From: DATMNI01 sp035570275
GTDB lineage: Bacteria > Acidobacteriota > Terriglobia > Bryobacterales > Bryobacteraceae
Direction of reading: 5' to 3'
DNA: 64,000 nt
Assembly (NCBI GenBank): GCA_035570275.1
Contig: DATMNI010000440.1
Location: forward strand, 54,742-118,741
Of this stretch, positions 18,909 through 27,244 are shown piece by piece. Within the stretch, counting starts at the first letter, position 1. Every line of letters starts with the position of its first letter. The notes under the pieces are model-generated. The model worked only from the letters and a program-made list of their open reading frames with translations, did not search any database and was not told where the DNA came from. The position numbers and the translations under genes were made by a program.

Positions 18909-19703
18909 ATGATCGAATTCTCCTCTCTGTTCCGCCTGGATGGCCGCGTGGCCTTCGTTGCCGGCGCTGCCTCGGGCATTGGGATGGCTGCCGCCCAAGG
19001 GCTCGCCGCTGTCGGAGCCGTGGTGGTGTGCGCCGATCTCGACCCGGCAGGCGCGGCGCGCACAGCCGCTGGAATTCGCCAGCACGGCGGTCAAGCCGAC
19101 TCGCTGGCCCTCGATATCACCGACGGCGCCGCGGTCGCCGATGCCTTCCGCCGCATGGAATCGCAGTATCACCAGATTCACGTGGCCGTCAGCACGCCCG
19201 CCGTCAACATCCGCAAGCCTATGCTGAGCTATAGTGACGCCGAATTCGAAAAGGTCCTGCGCCTGAATCTCGGCGGCGCCTTCCACGTGCTCCAGGCCGC
19301 GGGCCGGCACATGAGCGCCAAAAAGGCCGGCAGCATCATCCTCTTCTCGTCCATCCGGGCTGTGAATGTGGAACCCGGCCAGTCCATCTATGCGGGCACC
19401 AAGGCCGCGCTGGTGCAGATGGCCCGCGGCCTGGCCTCGGAACTCGGGCCGGATGGCGTGCGCGTCAACTGCATCGCCCCCGGCATCGTCGAGACTCCGC
19501 TCACCGCGCCCATCAAGAACAACCCCGAGTGGTATCGGGCCTACGCCGACCGGAACGCGCTCCGGCGCTGGGCCAAGGCCGAGGAAATGGCGGGACCGGT
19601 GCTCTTTCTCGCCTCCGACGCCAGCAGCTACGTCACCGGAACCGTGCTGTTCGCCGATGGCGGCTGGACCGCGATTGATGGCCGCTTCACGCCGCCGTTG
19701 TAG
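18909..19703 (+). CDS. Short-chain dehydrogenase/reductase (SDR)
   Basis: A 264-residue classical SDR, an NAD(P)-dependent oxidoreductase of alcohols or sugars. The nucleotide-binding motif is GAASGIG (residues 19-25), an acidic residue follows the second strand (CADLD, suggesting NAD preference), and the catalytic YAGTK gives Y161 and K165 with serines at LFSS just before. The structural NNAG motif is replaced by STPAVN, a known variation. The end LFADGGWTAIDG is typical of 3-oxoacyl-ACP-reductase-like and sugar dehydrogenases. It converges with the M20 peptidase gene, six bases apart. Substrate unknown. Confidence 0.9.
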   Translation: MIEFSSLFRLDGRVAFVAGAASGIGMAAAQGLAAVGAVVVCADLDPAGAARTAAGIRQHGGQADSLALDITDGAAVADAFRRMESQYHQIHVAVSTPAVNIRKPMLSYSDAEFEKVLRLNLGGAFHVLQAAGRHMSAKKAGSIILFSSIRAVNVEPGQSIYAGTKAALVQMARGLASELGPDGVRVNCIAPGIVETPLTAPIKNNPEWYRAYADRNALRRWAKAEEMAGPVLFLASDASSYVTGTVLFADGGWTAIDGRFTPPL

Positions 19704-19709
19704 TGCGCT

Positions 19710-21065
19710 CTACTCCGCACTCAGCAGCCGCATCGCCGCCAGCGCCATGGTCTGCGCCCCCGCCACCAGATGGTCGATGCGGCAGTACTCGTCGGGCTGA
19801 TGCGAGAGGTGCAGAATTCCAGGTCCGTACGCAATGCACTGCTCCACCAGCCCCACACGCATCACGTGCTTCTGGTCGTAAGTCCCCGGGCTCGAGATCA
19901 GGCGCGGCTCAGTCCCCAGCACGTCGCGAACGGCGCCGGCCGTCTGCCGGACCAGAATCGAAGCCGCATCGGTGTGGACCGGCAGCACCGTCATCAAGTC
20001 ATCCAACTGATAGCGGAACTGCGGATCGCTCCGCCCGATCTCCTCCAGCAGGCTGGCGATCTCGCCCTTCACGTCCGCAATCGGCTCCTCCGCCAGGAAG
20101 CGCCGGTCGAAAATGGCTTCGCACCGGTCGGCCACGCAAGGCGTCTGGATACCGCCGCCCGGTTGGCCGCCGCCCGCCTCGCCGCCGCTCGCCTGGCCGA
20201 CCCCCGCTTGGCCGACCCCCGCTTGGCCGACCCCCGCCTGGCCTCCAAAGATCGAATTCACATTCAAGCTCGGGCACCGCGCCGCGGGAGGCTCCACGGG
20301 CATCGATGTGTGGCGCAGCGCAAGGCGCGGCTGCAGGTCCCGCTCCAGCGACGAAACCACTTCTGCCATCTTCGAAATCGCGTTGACCCCGAGAAATGGC
20401 ATGCTCCCATGCGCGGCCTGCCCCAGCGTGGTGACCCGGAACCAGTACACACCGCGATGGCCCAGGCAGACGCTGTCCACACCCAGAGGCTCCGTAATGA
20501 TCACGTAATCGGTGCGATCCCGGCCGATGTAGCCGTGCTCCGCAAGATACGCCACGCCGGCGAATCCGCCGCTTTCTTCATCCACGGTGGCGCTCTGTTC
20601 CACGGTGCCGTGCAGGGCAACGCCTTCGCGCCGGATGGCCTCCACCGCGAAGATCGAAGCCGCGATGCCGGCCTTCTGATCGGTGGTTCCGCGGCCGAAG
20701 ATTTTGCCGTCGCGAACCGTTCCGGCAAATGGGTCGACAGTCCAGCCCGCGCCCGCGGGCACCACGTCGAAATGCCCGTTGAAGTGCAACAGCGGCCTGG
20801 TGCAGTTTTGCCCGCCGCTATCCATCCGCCCGATGACGTTGACGCGCGGGTAACGCGGCGTGTGCTCCGGTCGCCCTGCAGCGGCGATGTAGCAGGTTTC
20901 GTAGCCGAATTCCCGCAGCCGCGCACCCACGAATTCGGCGCACCCCAGATAGTTCTCGCCGGGCGGGTTGATGGTGGGGATGGCCGTCAACTGGCGGAGA
21001 AACTCCACCATCTCGCCCGTCATGGACGCCACCCGTTGAACCACTTTCTGTTCGAGCGGTGTCAC
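19710..21065 (-). CDS. M20-family metallopeptidase/deacylase (ArgE/DapE/CPG2 type)
   Basis: A 451-residue di-zinc amidohydrolase. The metal and catalytic residues are visible: H98 and D100 in HFNGHFDVV, bridging D129 in RGTTDQKAG, general base E163 and ligand E164 in TVDEESGG, and a late histidine in QKHVMRVG. The dimerisation domain carries a repetitive glycine-rich insert at about residues 272-305 (units of GQAGV) encoded by a 15-bp tandem repeat, which relatives would not be expected to share. Translation starts at GTG overlapping the stop of the upstream ABC transporter as GTGA, so it is coupled to the exporter and may process or detoxify its peptide or amino-acyl cargo. Substrate is inferred, not known. 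Confidence 0.88.
   Translation of the reverse strand: MTPLEQKVVQRVASMTGEMVEFLRQLTAIPTINPPGENYLGCAEFVGARLREFGYETCYIAAAGRPEHTPRYPRVNVIGRMDSGGQNCTRPLLHFNGHFDVVPAGAGWTVDPFAGTVRDGKIFGRGTTDQKAGIAASIFAVEAIRREGVALHGTVEQSATVDEESGGFAGVAYLAEHGYIGRDRTDYVIITEPLGVDSVCLGHRGVYWFRVTTLGQAAHGSMPFLGVNAISKMAEVVSSLERDLQPRLALRHTSMPVEPPAARCPSLNVNSIFGGQAGVGQAGVGQAGVGQASGGEAGGGQPGGGIQTPCVADRCEAIFDRRFLAEEPIADVKGEIASLLEEIGRSDPQFRYQLDDLMTVLPVHTDAASILVRQTAGAVRDVLGTEPRLISSPGTYDQKHVMRVGLVEQCIAYGPGILHLSHQPDEYCRIDHLVAGAQTMALAAMRLLSAE
20156..20250. repeat. In-frame 15-bp tandem repeat inside the M20 gene
   Basis: Plus-strand unit CTTGGCCGACCCCCG is present about three times, flanked by degenerate units. It encodes GQAGV repeats and stays in frame. 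Confidence 0.85.
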
Positions 21066-22900
21066 CGGTACGCCGCCGCCTGGATGCCATAGAGTTCCGC
21101 GTACTGGCCGCCTTTGGCAAGCAGCGCCTCATGGGTGCCTTGTTCGACCACGCGCGCGCCATCCAGCACCACGATGAAGTCGGCCATGCGCACCGTGCTG
21201 AACCGGTGCGAGACCAGAATGGTGATGCGGCCGCCGGGCGTGGGGCCATCGGGCGTGTGACCACCGGTCGTGTGACCACCGCGCTTCGACGCCGCGGCGT
21301 AACGCTCGAACAGCGCGTGCTCGGTTTCGGCGTCGAGCGCCGCCGTGGGCTCATCGAGCACCAGCAGCAGCGGCCCCTCGCGCATGAATCCCCGGGCCAG
21401 CGCCAGTTTCTGCCACTGCCCAAAGCTGAGCTCGACGCCCGCGGGCCAGGTTGGTCCAAGTTGCGTGTCCAGCCCGCCTGCCAGTTGCTCCACCACGTCG
21501 CCAGCGCCGGCCCGGCCCACCGCTGCCGATGCCGCCGGCCGGTCATCCACGCGCGGCACGTCGCCCACTCCCACGCTCTGCTGCGCCAGGAACTCAAACT
21601 TGAAGAAGTCCTGAAACGCCCCTGCCAGCCGCCGGCGCCAGGCGTCCTGCGGCATGCGCGCCAGTGGAACGCCCTCCACCAGGATGCACCCGCGGCTCGG
21701 CTTGTACAATCCGCACAGCAGCTTCACCAGCGTGGTCTTGCCGGCGCCATTTTCCCCGACGATGGCGACCACGGAGCCCGGTTTGAGATGCAGGTTTACG
21801 TCCTCAAGCACCAGCCGTTCGGTGCCGGGGTACGCGAACGAAACGTGTTCGAAGACGATGCCTTTCTCCAACCGGTCCGGCACCGCGGCATCGGCCCCCT
21901 GCGCTTGCCGGGCAGCGTAATCCTCCAGCCATGCCAGGCGGCGGGAACCGTCCAGCCACATGCGCAGGAACCCGATTTCTCCCACCGTGGCGCCGATGTA
22001 CGCCGAAAGGCGCGCGCCCGCCGTCAGCACCAGCAGCACATTGCCCGGTGTGGCTTTCAGCACGGACGTTACGAACACCACGGCCGCCACGTACGCCGCG
22101 CCGAAGATGGCCCACCCCAGCGTGTGCCACCGGGCGCTGGACCAGCGGGCCGCCGCTACCGGCCCGTACCAGCGCTCCCACACCTCGCGGCGCTGTGCCA
22201 CCAGAAGGTCGCCGATGCCCGTGACGCGCACCTCCTTGCCCGCGGGCGCGGTGGTGGCCACGTCAAAAAGGTGCCGCGCCAGGCGGGTGGCCGAGGCTCC
22301 GCGCTCGTCCGCGCGTTGTTCCACGCCCGGCCGCCAGGCGGACGATAACAGCGACGGCAGGGCACACACCGCCAGCAGTGCCAGCGCCGGGTGAATTGAC
22401 ATCAACAGCGCCAACGTCACGCCAAGCCGCAGAATCCAGCCGCCGACTCCGAACAGCGACATGTAGACGTGATCGAGCACAAACACCTGGTTGCGCAGCA
22501 CGGCCAGGCGGTCGAGAATTTCGGGCCGTTCGTGGTGCTCAATGGTGGTAACCGAAGCCTGCAGGCCCGCCACCAGCGATTCCAGCACAATCGTCATTTT
22601 TTCGCGGAACCGGCGCTGCGTGCGGTCGCTGATCACGCGCAGAAACCACGTGGCCGCTACCGATGCGCCCAGCCCGACCGCGGCCACGGTCACCAGCGTG
22701 TGCCGGCCGCCCATAACGCCATCGGCCAGAAACTTGAGCCAGAGCGCCAGCAGTGCGTCCGGCAGCGCGGCCAGCAAAGCCAGGCCGATGGACACGATGA
22801 GCAGCCGGGGCTCGGCCTGGTAGCCGCGCTTGAGCACGCGCCACATGGATTGCAAGGCCGGAGGCAGTTGGCTGTCAATCGAGGGAGTCAAGCTGGGCAT
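21062..22900 (-). CDS. ABC exporter half-transporter (permease-ATPase fusion)
   Basis: A 612-residue half-transporter: six membrane helices in residues 30-320 and an ATPase domain from about 350. Walker A is GENGAGKTT (about 378-386), the signature is LSFGQWQK (about 489), Walker B is LLLVLDEPTAAL and the switch histidine is in SHRFST. A repetitive insert GGHTTGGHTPDGPTPGG (15-bp repeat) lies between Walker B and the switch. The ATG at 22900 is chosen for the strong GGAGGAGG six bases upstream and overlaps the end of the preceding half-transporter by 26 bases. The two halves probably form a heterodimeric exporter of peptides, lipids or drugs; cargo is unknown. Confidence 0.9.
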   Translation of the reverse strand: MPSLTPSIDSQLPPALQSMWRVLKRGYQAEPRLLIVSIGLALLAALPDALLALWLKFLADGVMGGRHTLVTVAAVGLGASVAATWFLRVISDRTQRRFREKMTIVLESLVAGLQASVTTIEHHERPEILDRLAVLRNQVFVLDHVYMSLFGVGGWILRLGVTLALLMSIHPALALLAVCALPSLLSSAWRPGVEQRADERGASATRLARHLFDVATTAPAGKEVRVTGIGDLLVAQRREVWERWYGPVAAARWSSARWHTLGWAIFGAAYVAAVVFVTSVLKATPGNVLLVLTAGARLSAYIGATVGEIGFLRMWLDGSRRLAWLEDYAARQAQGADAAVPDRLEKGIVFEHVSFAYPGTERLVLEDVNLHLKPGSVVAIVGENGAGKTTLVKLLCGLYKPSRGCILVEGVPLARMPQDAWRRRLAGAFQDFFKFEFLAQQSVGVGDVPRVDDRPAASAAVGRAGAGDVVEQLAGGLDTQLGPTWPAGVELSFGQWQKLALARGFMREGPLLLVLDEPTAALDAETEHALFERYAAASKRGGHTTGGHTPDGPTPGGRITILVSHRFSTVRMADFIVVLDGARVVEQGTHEALLAKGGQYAELYGIQAAAYR

Positions 22901-24713
22901 GCGCTGCCTCCTCCTCTTCGCCAAAGCGCGATGCCTGCAGCTCAAACATGGTCCGGTACCGGCCGCCCGCCGCCATCAACGCCTCGTGGGTGCCCAATTC
23001 CACCACCCGGCCGTGCTCCAGCACGCAGATGCGGTCGGCGTGGCGCACGGTGGAGAAGCGATGCGAAATCAGGATGGTGGTGGTGTGGCGCGTGGCGGTC
23101 AGGATGCGGTCGAAGATCTCGGACTCGCCACGCACGTCGAGTTGGGCCGTGGGCTCATCCAGCAGCACCACTCCGGCGCCAAGCCGCACCGCACAGAGCG
23201 CCCGCGCCAGCGCGACCCGCTGCCACTGGCCGCCGGAAAGATCGGTGCCATCCGGATAGCCGCGCGCCAGTACCGTATCGAGTTTCGCCAGGTTCGAAGC
23301 GCCGGCCTCGGCCAACGCGGATTCAATCGCCTGGTCCGGCGCGCCGCCCGGAGCCACGTTGTCGCGCAGCGGCAATTCGAAGCGGATGAAGTCCTGAAAC
23401 ACGGCGGTCACACGCGCCCGCCAGCCATCCAGATCGAGTTCGCGGAGGTTGACGCCATCCACCTCGATGGCGCCCTCCTGCGGATCGTAGAGCCGGCAGA
23501 GCAGCTTGGCGAGCGTGGTCTTCCCGGCGCCGTTCTGGCCCACGATGGCGAGCGAGGTGCCGGCCGGAATCGTCAGGTCGAACCCTGCCAGTACCGGCGC
23601 GACGCCCCCCAGTTCGGGCTCACCGGCGGCGGCCGGATACTGGAAAGTGACGTTGCGAAACCGGATCTCGCGCGCCGGCATCTTCCCCGACGTCGTCACA
23701 ACCGGGCGATGTCCCTCGGGCAGTGCGCCTGCCGGGCCCATGGCTTGGCGCAGCCGCAGCACCGCGGCGGCCGGGGCGGCGGCGCCATCCAGCGCCCATG
23801 AGAGTCCACCGAACGCGATCATGCTGGTGCTCATGGCGGCGCTGGCAAACATCGCCAGGCGGCCGAGCGGCAGACTGCCGGCGGATGCGGCCGCGCCCAT
23901 CGACCAGAACACCGCCACGTTGGCGCCCAACGCCAGCAGCAGGCTCCAGATCAGGGGCCGCTCCCGCAGCCGGGTGGCTTCCCAGCGCAGTTCGAATAGG
24001 CGCTGCCGGCGCGAACGGAAGCGCTCGATCACCCAGTCCGCCAGTCCGAACAGCCGCAGTTCCTTGGCCGCCAGCGGCTCCACCGCCAGCCGGTAAGTAT
24101 AGTCCGCGTGCCGCTGCGCCTCGCGCACCTCCTGGGTGTTGCGGTCTTTCCAGACGCCGCTCTCGCGCAGCAGCCAATGGGTGCCGAACCACGCCCCCAC
24201 CAGCACCAGCGGCGCCCACCACGCGTAGGCGGCGAGGACGGCGGCAGAGGCCAGACCACCCACCATTTCCACCAACCCTCCAGCGATAAAGTCCATCGAC
24301 ATAGACATCGGCGGCCCGGTGATGCCGAGGTCGAAATCGCGCGCCATGGTGAGGTCGGTGGTGAGCTTGGGATTTTCCAGGTGACCCATGCCGGGAGGGC
24401 GCACGCAGGCTTGGGCGAGTTGGTCGTAAAGCGAGGCGGCGATGCGGCTGCCCAGATTGGCGCCGGTGGCATGATGGATGGGCGGCAGAACCTGCAGCAG
24501 AACGAAGACGATGCCCGCCAGCGCCAGCGGAGCCGCCAGATCGCCGTGCTGCTGAACCGCGCCTACCAGGCCGCCCATAGTGACCGCAAACAGCGCCGGC
24601 AGCAGTCCGCGCAGCAACAGCAGACTCCACCAGGCAGCCGCCAGGCGGCCGTCGGCCTGGCCGATCACACCGGCGAATTTCCAATTATTGCTTGCCCGCA
24701 GGCGCTCGATCAA
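22875..24713 (-). CDS. ABC exporter half-transporter (permease-ATPase fusion)
   Basis: The first gene of the exporter operon, also 612 residues from the chosen start. Membrane domain about residues 20-310; ATPase domain with GQNGAGKTT (about 388), canonical LSGGQWQR (about 491), VVLLDEPTAQLD and SHRFSTVRHAD. The frame is open 85 codons further upstream, but the TTG at 24713 follows CGGAGGG by nine bases and gives a normal N-terminus, so I prefer it. Its signature motif is canonical while that of its partner is LSFGQ, a common asymmetry in heterodimeric exporters. Co-transcribed with the second half and the M20 peptidase. Confidence 0.9.
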   Translation of the reverse strand: MIERLRASNNWKFAGVIGQADGRLAAAWWSLLLLRGLLPALFAVTMGGLVGAVQQHGDLAAPLALAGIVFVLLQVLPPIHHATGANLGSRIAASLYDQLAQACVRPPGMGHLENPKLTTDLTMARDFDLGITGPPMSMSMDFIAGGLVEMVGGLASAAVLAAYAWWAPLVLVGAWFGTHWLLRESGVWKDRNTQEVREAQRHADYTYRLAVEPLAAKELRLFGLADWVIERFRSRRQRLFELRWEATRLRERPLIWSLLLALGANVAVFWSMGAAASAGSLPLGRLAMFASAAMSTSMIAFGGLSWALDGAAAPAAAVLRLRQAMGPAGALPEGHRPVVTTSGKMPAREIRFRNVTFQYPAAAGEPELGGVAPVLAGFDLTIPAGTSLAIVGQNGAGKTTLAKLLCRLYDPQEGAIEVDGVNLRELDLDGWRARVTAVFQDFIRFELPLRDNVAPGGAPDQAIESALAEAGASNLAKLDTVLARGYPDGTDLSGGQWQRVALARALCAVRLGAGVVLLDEPTAQLDVRGESEIFDRILTATRHTTTILISHRFSTVRHADRICVLEHGRVVELGTHEALMAAGGRYRTMFELQASRFGEEEEAAHAQLDSLD

Positions 24714-24818
24714 CGGTGCGGCCCTCCGATAGCCAACCAGTATACCCGCTGCCGCAGCCCGGTTCGCGGCTGCACTGGATAATGGCTGGGCAACCTGTTT
24801 CGAGGCGCACTGGGCGGA

Positions 24819-24977
24819 TTGGGACCAACGCGGGCGGTGATCGTGGCGGCGGTGCGCGCCGCTTCCTCCACCGGGAAACCCACCAAAGGCGGCAAACTCC
24901 TGTGGCGGCAACTGGCCGCAAGGAATGAGGAGCGGCTGGTGCGTATGGAGGCGCCGGACTGGGCGCAACGCTGGTAA
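24819..24977 (+). other. Possible small gene or gene remnant
   Basis: Between the exporter and the nucleotidyltransferase a plus-strand frame encodes about 52 residues with a balanced composition (ends LVRMEAPDWAQRW), more protein-like than the shadow frames. TTG 24819 and GTG 24837 are possible starts; no good ribosome binding site is seen. I recognise no family. It may be the C-terminal remnant of a lost gene. Confidence 0.25.
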
Positions 24978-24983
24978 CCCCTT

Positions 24984-25460
24984 TCAGATTTCTTCTTCCT
25001 CGATGGCTTCCAACTCCGCTAGCGCCTCCAGATCCTTGGGGCGCCCCGCGGCCCGCTTGGCGCGGATGAGCTGCGGAAGGCTCAGGCAAAGGCAGCAGGT
25101 TTGAAACACGTGCAATTCAATGGCGTCCGGCAAGAGATCGTCGTAAGCACCGCCACCCGGAATCTCGCCCAACAGATCGATGTCACCTAACGAGGTCGCC
25201 AAAGTGAAATTGAGCCCGCGCGTAAGCGTCACGCGATCCCAGAGGAACGGCAGTCCCGGCGGAGCGCCGCGCAGGTACGGTTGGTATTCCGCTAGCGCCG
25301 CCACCAGCCCGTCCAGGTTCGCGGGGGAACGCTCGTACACGATGTCCAGATCCTGCGTCAGCCGCGCGGAGCCGTGGGCAATAGCCGCGGCTCCCCCCAC
25401 CACGATGAATGCCACCTGGTGCCGGCTCAACGCCTTCAGTAGCGCTTCGAAATCGGTCAT
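24984..25460 (-). CDS. MNT/AbiEii-like nucleotidyltransferase domain protein
   Basis: A 158-residue protein whose N-terminal half is a minimal nucleotidyltransferase fold: VVGGAAAIAHGSARLTQDLDIVY has the glycine pair, the serine/histidine loop and the DxD metal-binding aspartates of polymerase-beta-type enzymes. Such proteins transfer nucleotides to proteins or small molecules and include toxin or antitoxin halves of MNT-HEPN and AbiE systems. It overlaps by ATGA with a small upstream gene, so the two are translationally coupled. Whether this pair is a toxin-antitoxin module is an inference. Confidence 0.75.
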   Translation of the reverse strand: MTDFEALLKALSRHQVAFIVVGGAAAIAHGSARLTQDLDIVYERSPANLDGLVAALAEYQPYLRGAPPGLPFLWDRVTLTRGLNFTLATSLGDIDLLGEIPGGGAYDDLLPDAIELHVFQTCCLCLSLPQLIRAKRAAGRPKDLEALAELEAIEEEEI

Positions 25461-25657
25461 GGCCTCGGCAACTTCGCTTCCCGGCCCGCGCGCCGCATCT
25501 CATCGGCGAACCGTGCCAGGGCCATCGCCTTGCGGAAACGCTCCTCGACGGTGAGCCTCAAGTTCTCGCGGATCAAGGTGCGGTCGATGTCCTTCTTATA
25601 CGCCGCAACCACGGGGTCGGGGTTGGGGTTGGGGTTGGGACGCTGTGGGCGATCCAT
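25457..25657 (-). CDS. Small helical protein coupled to the nucleotidyltransferase
   Basis: A 66-residue protein. Its body, DRTLIRENLRLTVEERFRKA, has the look of small proteins often encoded directly before nucleotidyltransferases of this kind; it is predicted to be helical and charged. The N-terminus holds an NPNPNPDP run encoded by a 6-bp repeat. The ATG is six bases after a TAGAAT box and lacks a ribosome binding site, so a leaderless start is likely. Its stop overlaps the next start (ATGA). Role unknown; it may regulate its partner. Confidence 0.65.
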   Translation of the reverse strand: MDRPQRPNPNPNPDPVVAAYKKDIDRTLIRENLRLTVEERFRKAMALARFADEMRRAGREAKLPRP

Positions 25658-25663
25658 GCTGTC

Positions 25664-25669
25664 ATTCTA
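25664..25669 (-). promoter_or_regulatory. -10 box TAGAAT, 6 nt before ATG (minus strand)
   Basis: On the minus strand TAGAAT is followed by GACAGC and ATG of the 66-residue protein. Predicts a leaderless transcript for the two-gene nucleotidyltransferase operon. Confidence 0.5.
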
Positions 25670-25714
25670 GCGACGTTCCACGTTAGCCCGGCAGGAACCG
25701 ATCGCCGCGACTGG

Positions 25715-26791
25715 CTACACGATCACCATTTTGCCCACGCCATCTTCGTACTTTTCCGTCAGCCGGAAGGCGTCGGCGATCTGGTCCAGCCGGCGCGTGT
25801 GCGTGACCAGCGGCGCGAACCACGCGGTCCGGCTCACCAGCAACTCCAGCGCCGCTGCGGTCTCATGATTCGACCGCCGCACGTTGAAGATCGCCAGCTC
25901 CTTGCGCCGCATCGGGGAAACTTCGAACGGCACCAGGGGCGCGGAATGAATCCCCGTGATCACCACGCGCCCGGCATTCCGCACGGCGCGGATGGCCCAG
26001 TTGGTGGTTTGTTCAGCTGCGTGTTCTCCCTGATGTTCCCCCTGGTGTTCCCCGTTGTGTTCCTTCGTCGCGCAGTCGATGGCGCAATCCACGCCGCGCC
26101 CGGCGGTGTCCACATGAATCTGCCGCACGGCATCCACCTGGTTCGGGTCCAGCGCTTCGTCCGCGCCCAGGTGTTTCGCCATCGCGCGCCGGTGCGCTAC
26201 CGGTTCCACCGCCCAGATGCGGCCCGCACCCGCAATTTTCAAGCAGGCCAGCGTCAACAGACCGATCGGCCCGGCGCCAAACACCGCCACGGTTTCGCCC
26301 GGCTGAACGGCGGCGAACTTCATGGAGTGCATCGCCACCGCCAGAGGCTCCACCAGGGTGGCCACCTCCAACGACAGGTCCTTCGGAATGGCGAAGAGAT
26401 TGGCCGCCGGCAAATTGACGAATTCGCGGAAAAACCCGGGCGTCCCCGGGTTGCTCAGGAACCGGATATTTTCGCAAACGTTGTGATGTCCGGTGCGGCA
26501 GAACTCGCAATGGTAACAGTAGAGCGCCGGTTCCAGCGCGGCCCGGTCGCCCGGCGCCCAACCGGTTACCCCCGGCCCCGTTTTCACCACCGTGCCCGCC
26601 GGTTCGTGGCCGAGGACCATCGGGAATTCGCACGGCGTATCGCCCACCGCGCCTTCCGAGTACGAGTGGATGTCGGATCCGCAGATTCCCACGGCGTTCG
26701 ACCGCACCTGCACTTCGCCCGGTCCGGGGTCTTCGATGGCTTGCTCCGTCAGACGGAATTCCCGCGTGGCAATCAGTTCGGCAACCAACAT
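25715..26791 (-). CDS. Zinc-dependent medium-chain alcohol/polyol dehydrogenase
   Basis: A 358-residue MDR-family enzyme. The catalytic zinc site is seen in GICGSD and LGHEPAG, the structural zinc in CYHCEFCRTGHHNVC (four cysteines), and the NAD-binding Rossmann motif in VFGAGPIGLL. Closest in type to sorbitol/L-threonine dehydrogenases. After the Rossmann core there is an odd insertion of GEHQ repeats (about residues 240-257), encoded by a 12-bp tandem repeat. The ATG at 26791 follows GGGAG by a few bases; a longer upstream frame runs antisense through the divergent gene and is rejected. TACAAT lies eight bases before the ATG. Substrate is probably a sugar alcohol or amino alcohol. Confidence 0.88.
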   Translation of the reverse strand: MLVAELIATREFRLTEQAIEDPGPGEVQVRSNAVGICGSDIHSYSEGAVGDTPCEFPMVLGHEPAGTVVKTGPGVTGWAPGDRAALEPALYCYHCEFCRTGHHNVCENIRFLSNPGTPGFFREFVNLPAANLFAIPKDLSLEVATLVEPLAVAMHSMKFAAVQPGETVAVFGAGPIGLLTLACLKIAGAGRIWAVEPVAHRRAMAKHLGADEALDPNQVDAVRQIHVDTAGRGVDCAIDCATKEHNGEHQGEHQGEHAAEQTTNWAIRAVRNAGRVVITGIHSAPLVPFEVSPMRRKELAIFNVRRSNHETAAALELLVSRTAWFAPLVTHTRRLDQIADAFRLTEKYEDGVGKMVIV

Positions 26792-26798
26792 CCGCTCC

Positions 26799-26863
26799 CA
26801 TTGTAAAATAGGGCATTGTAAAATGGCCTGGAGTAAAATAGGTCTGGAGTAGAATAGGCCCGG
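26799..26863. repeat. Four tandem 16-bp units carrying -10-like boxes between divergent genes
   Basis: The gap between the dehydrogenase and the gene at 26864 is made of four imperfect repeats, with cores TGTAAAATAGG, TGTAAAATGG, AGTAAAATAGG and AGTAGAATAGG. Each contains a TAAAAT/TAGAAT box on the plus strand. The last box (26850-26855) lies eight bases before the ATG; on the minus strand TACAAT (26800-26805) lies eight bases before the dehydrogenase ATG. This is promoter DNA multiplied in tandem. Confidence 0.6.
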
Positions 26864-27244
26864 ATGCTCAATTTCCGTGAGTTCGAAGCTGGACCCGATC
26901 CGTTCGGCCACAAGTTTCAGGTCTTCTTTAAATGGCTGCAGACCGCCATCTCTCTGCGCCATGCCGACACCGTGGACGTAAAATTCCTGCTGGTGGACGA
27001 AAATGGCGGCCAAACCCAAAAGACCATCGCGTTTCCTCACGCCGATCTGTTACACGTTAGCCGCGAGTCCGGCCGCCCCATGGACGACCCCTGGTGCTCC
27101 CGCCTGGCGGCGATGCACCTGCTTCATCTGGTGGCCACCGGCGAAGACATGGAAAAGGACTTGGTCACCGTGGTTCCCGTGGACCTCAAGCGGTACGCGG
27201 AGCTGTTGGCACGGAGCGAACAGTCCGCAGTGCAAAGCCGGTAA
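26864..27244 (+). CDS. Conserved-looking hypothetical protein
   Basis: I do not recognise this 126-residue soluble protein. It has no signal peptide or membrane segment; the sequence is a mix of predicted strands and helices (VDVKFLLVDENGGQTQ, LAAMHLLHLVATGEDM). It is transcribed divergently from the dehydrogenase from the repetitive promoter region and seems to lack a ribosome binding site, with TAGAAT eight bases before ATG. Neighbouring frames are shadows. Coding is supported by the clean start in a short divergent promoter and ordinary composition. Confidence 0.6.
   Translation: MLNFREFEAGPDPFGHKFQVFFKWLQTAISLRHADTVDVKFLLVDENGGQTQKTIAFPHADLLHVSRESGRPMDDPWCSRLAAMHLLHLVATGEDMEKDLVTVVPVDLKRYAELLARSEQSAVQSR

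Noticed and set aside
20156..20250. Possible CRISPR-like short repeats
   Set aside because: Units are 15 bp without spacers and lie in frame in a peptidase gene; this is a coding tandem repeat. No CRISPR array or cas gene was seen anywhere.
19770..22348. Long plus-strand open frames of more than 400 codons
   Set aside because: They are antisense to the M20 peptidase and ABC transporter genes, whose catalytic motifs are clear.
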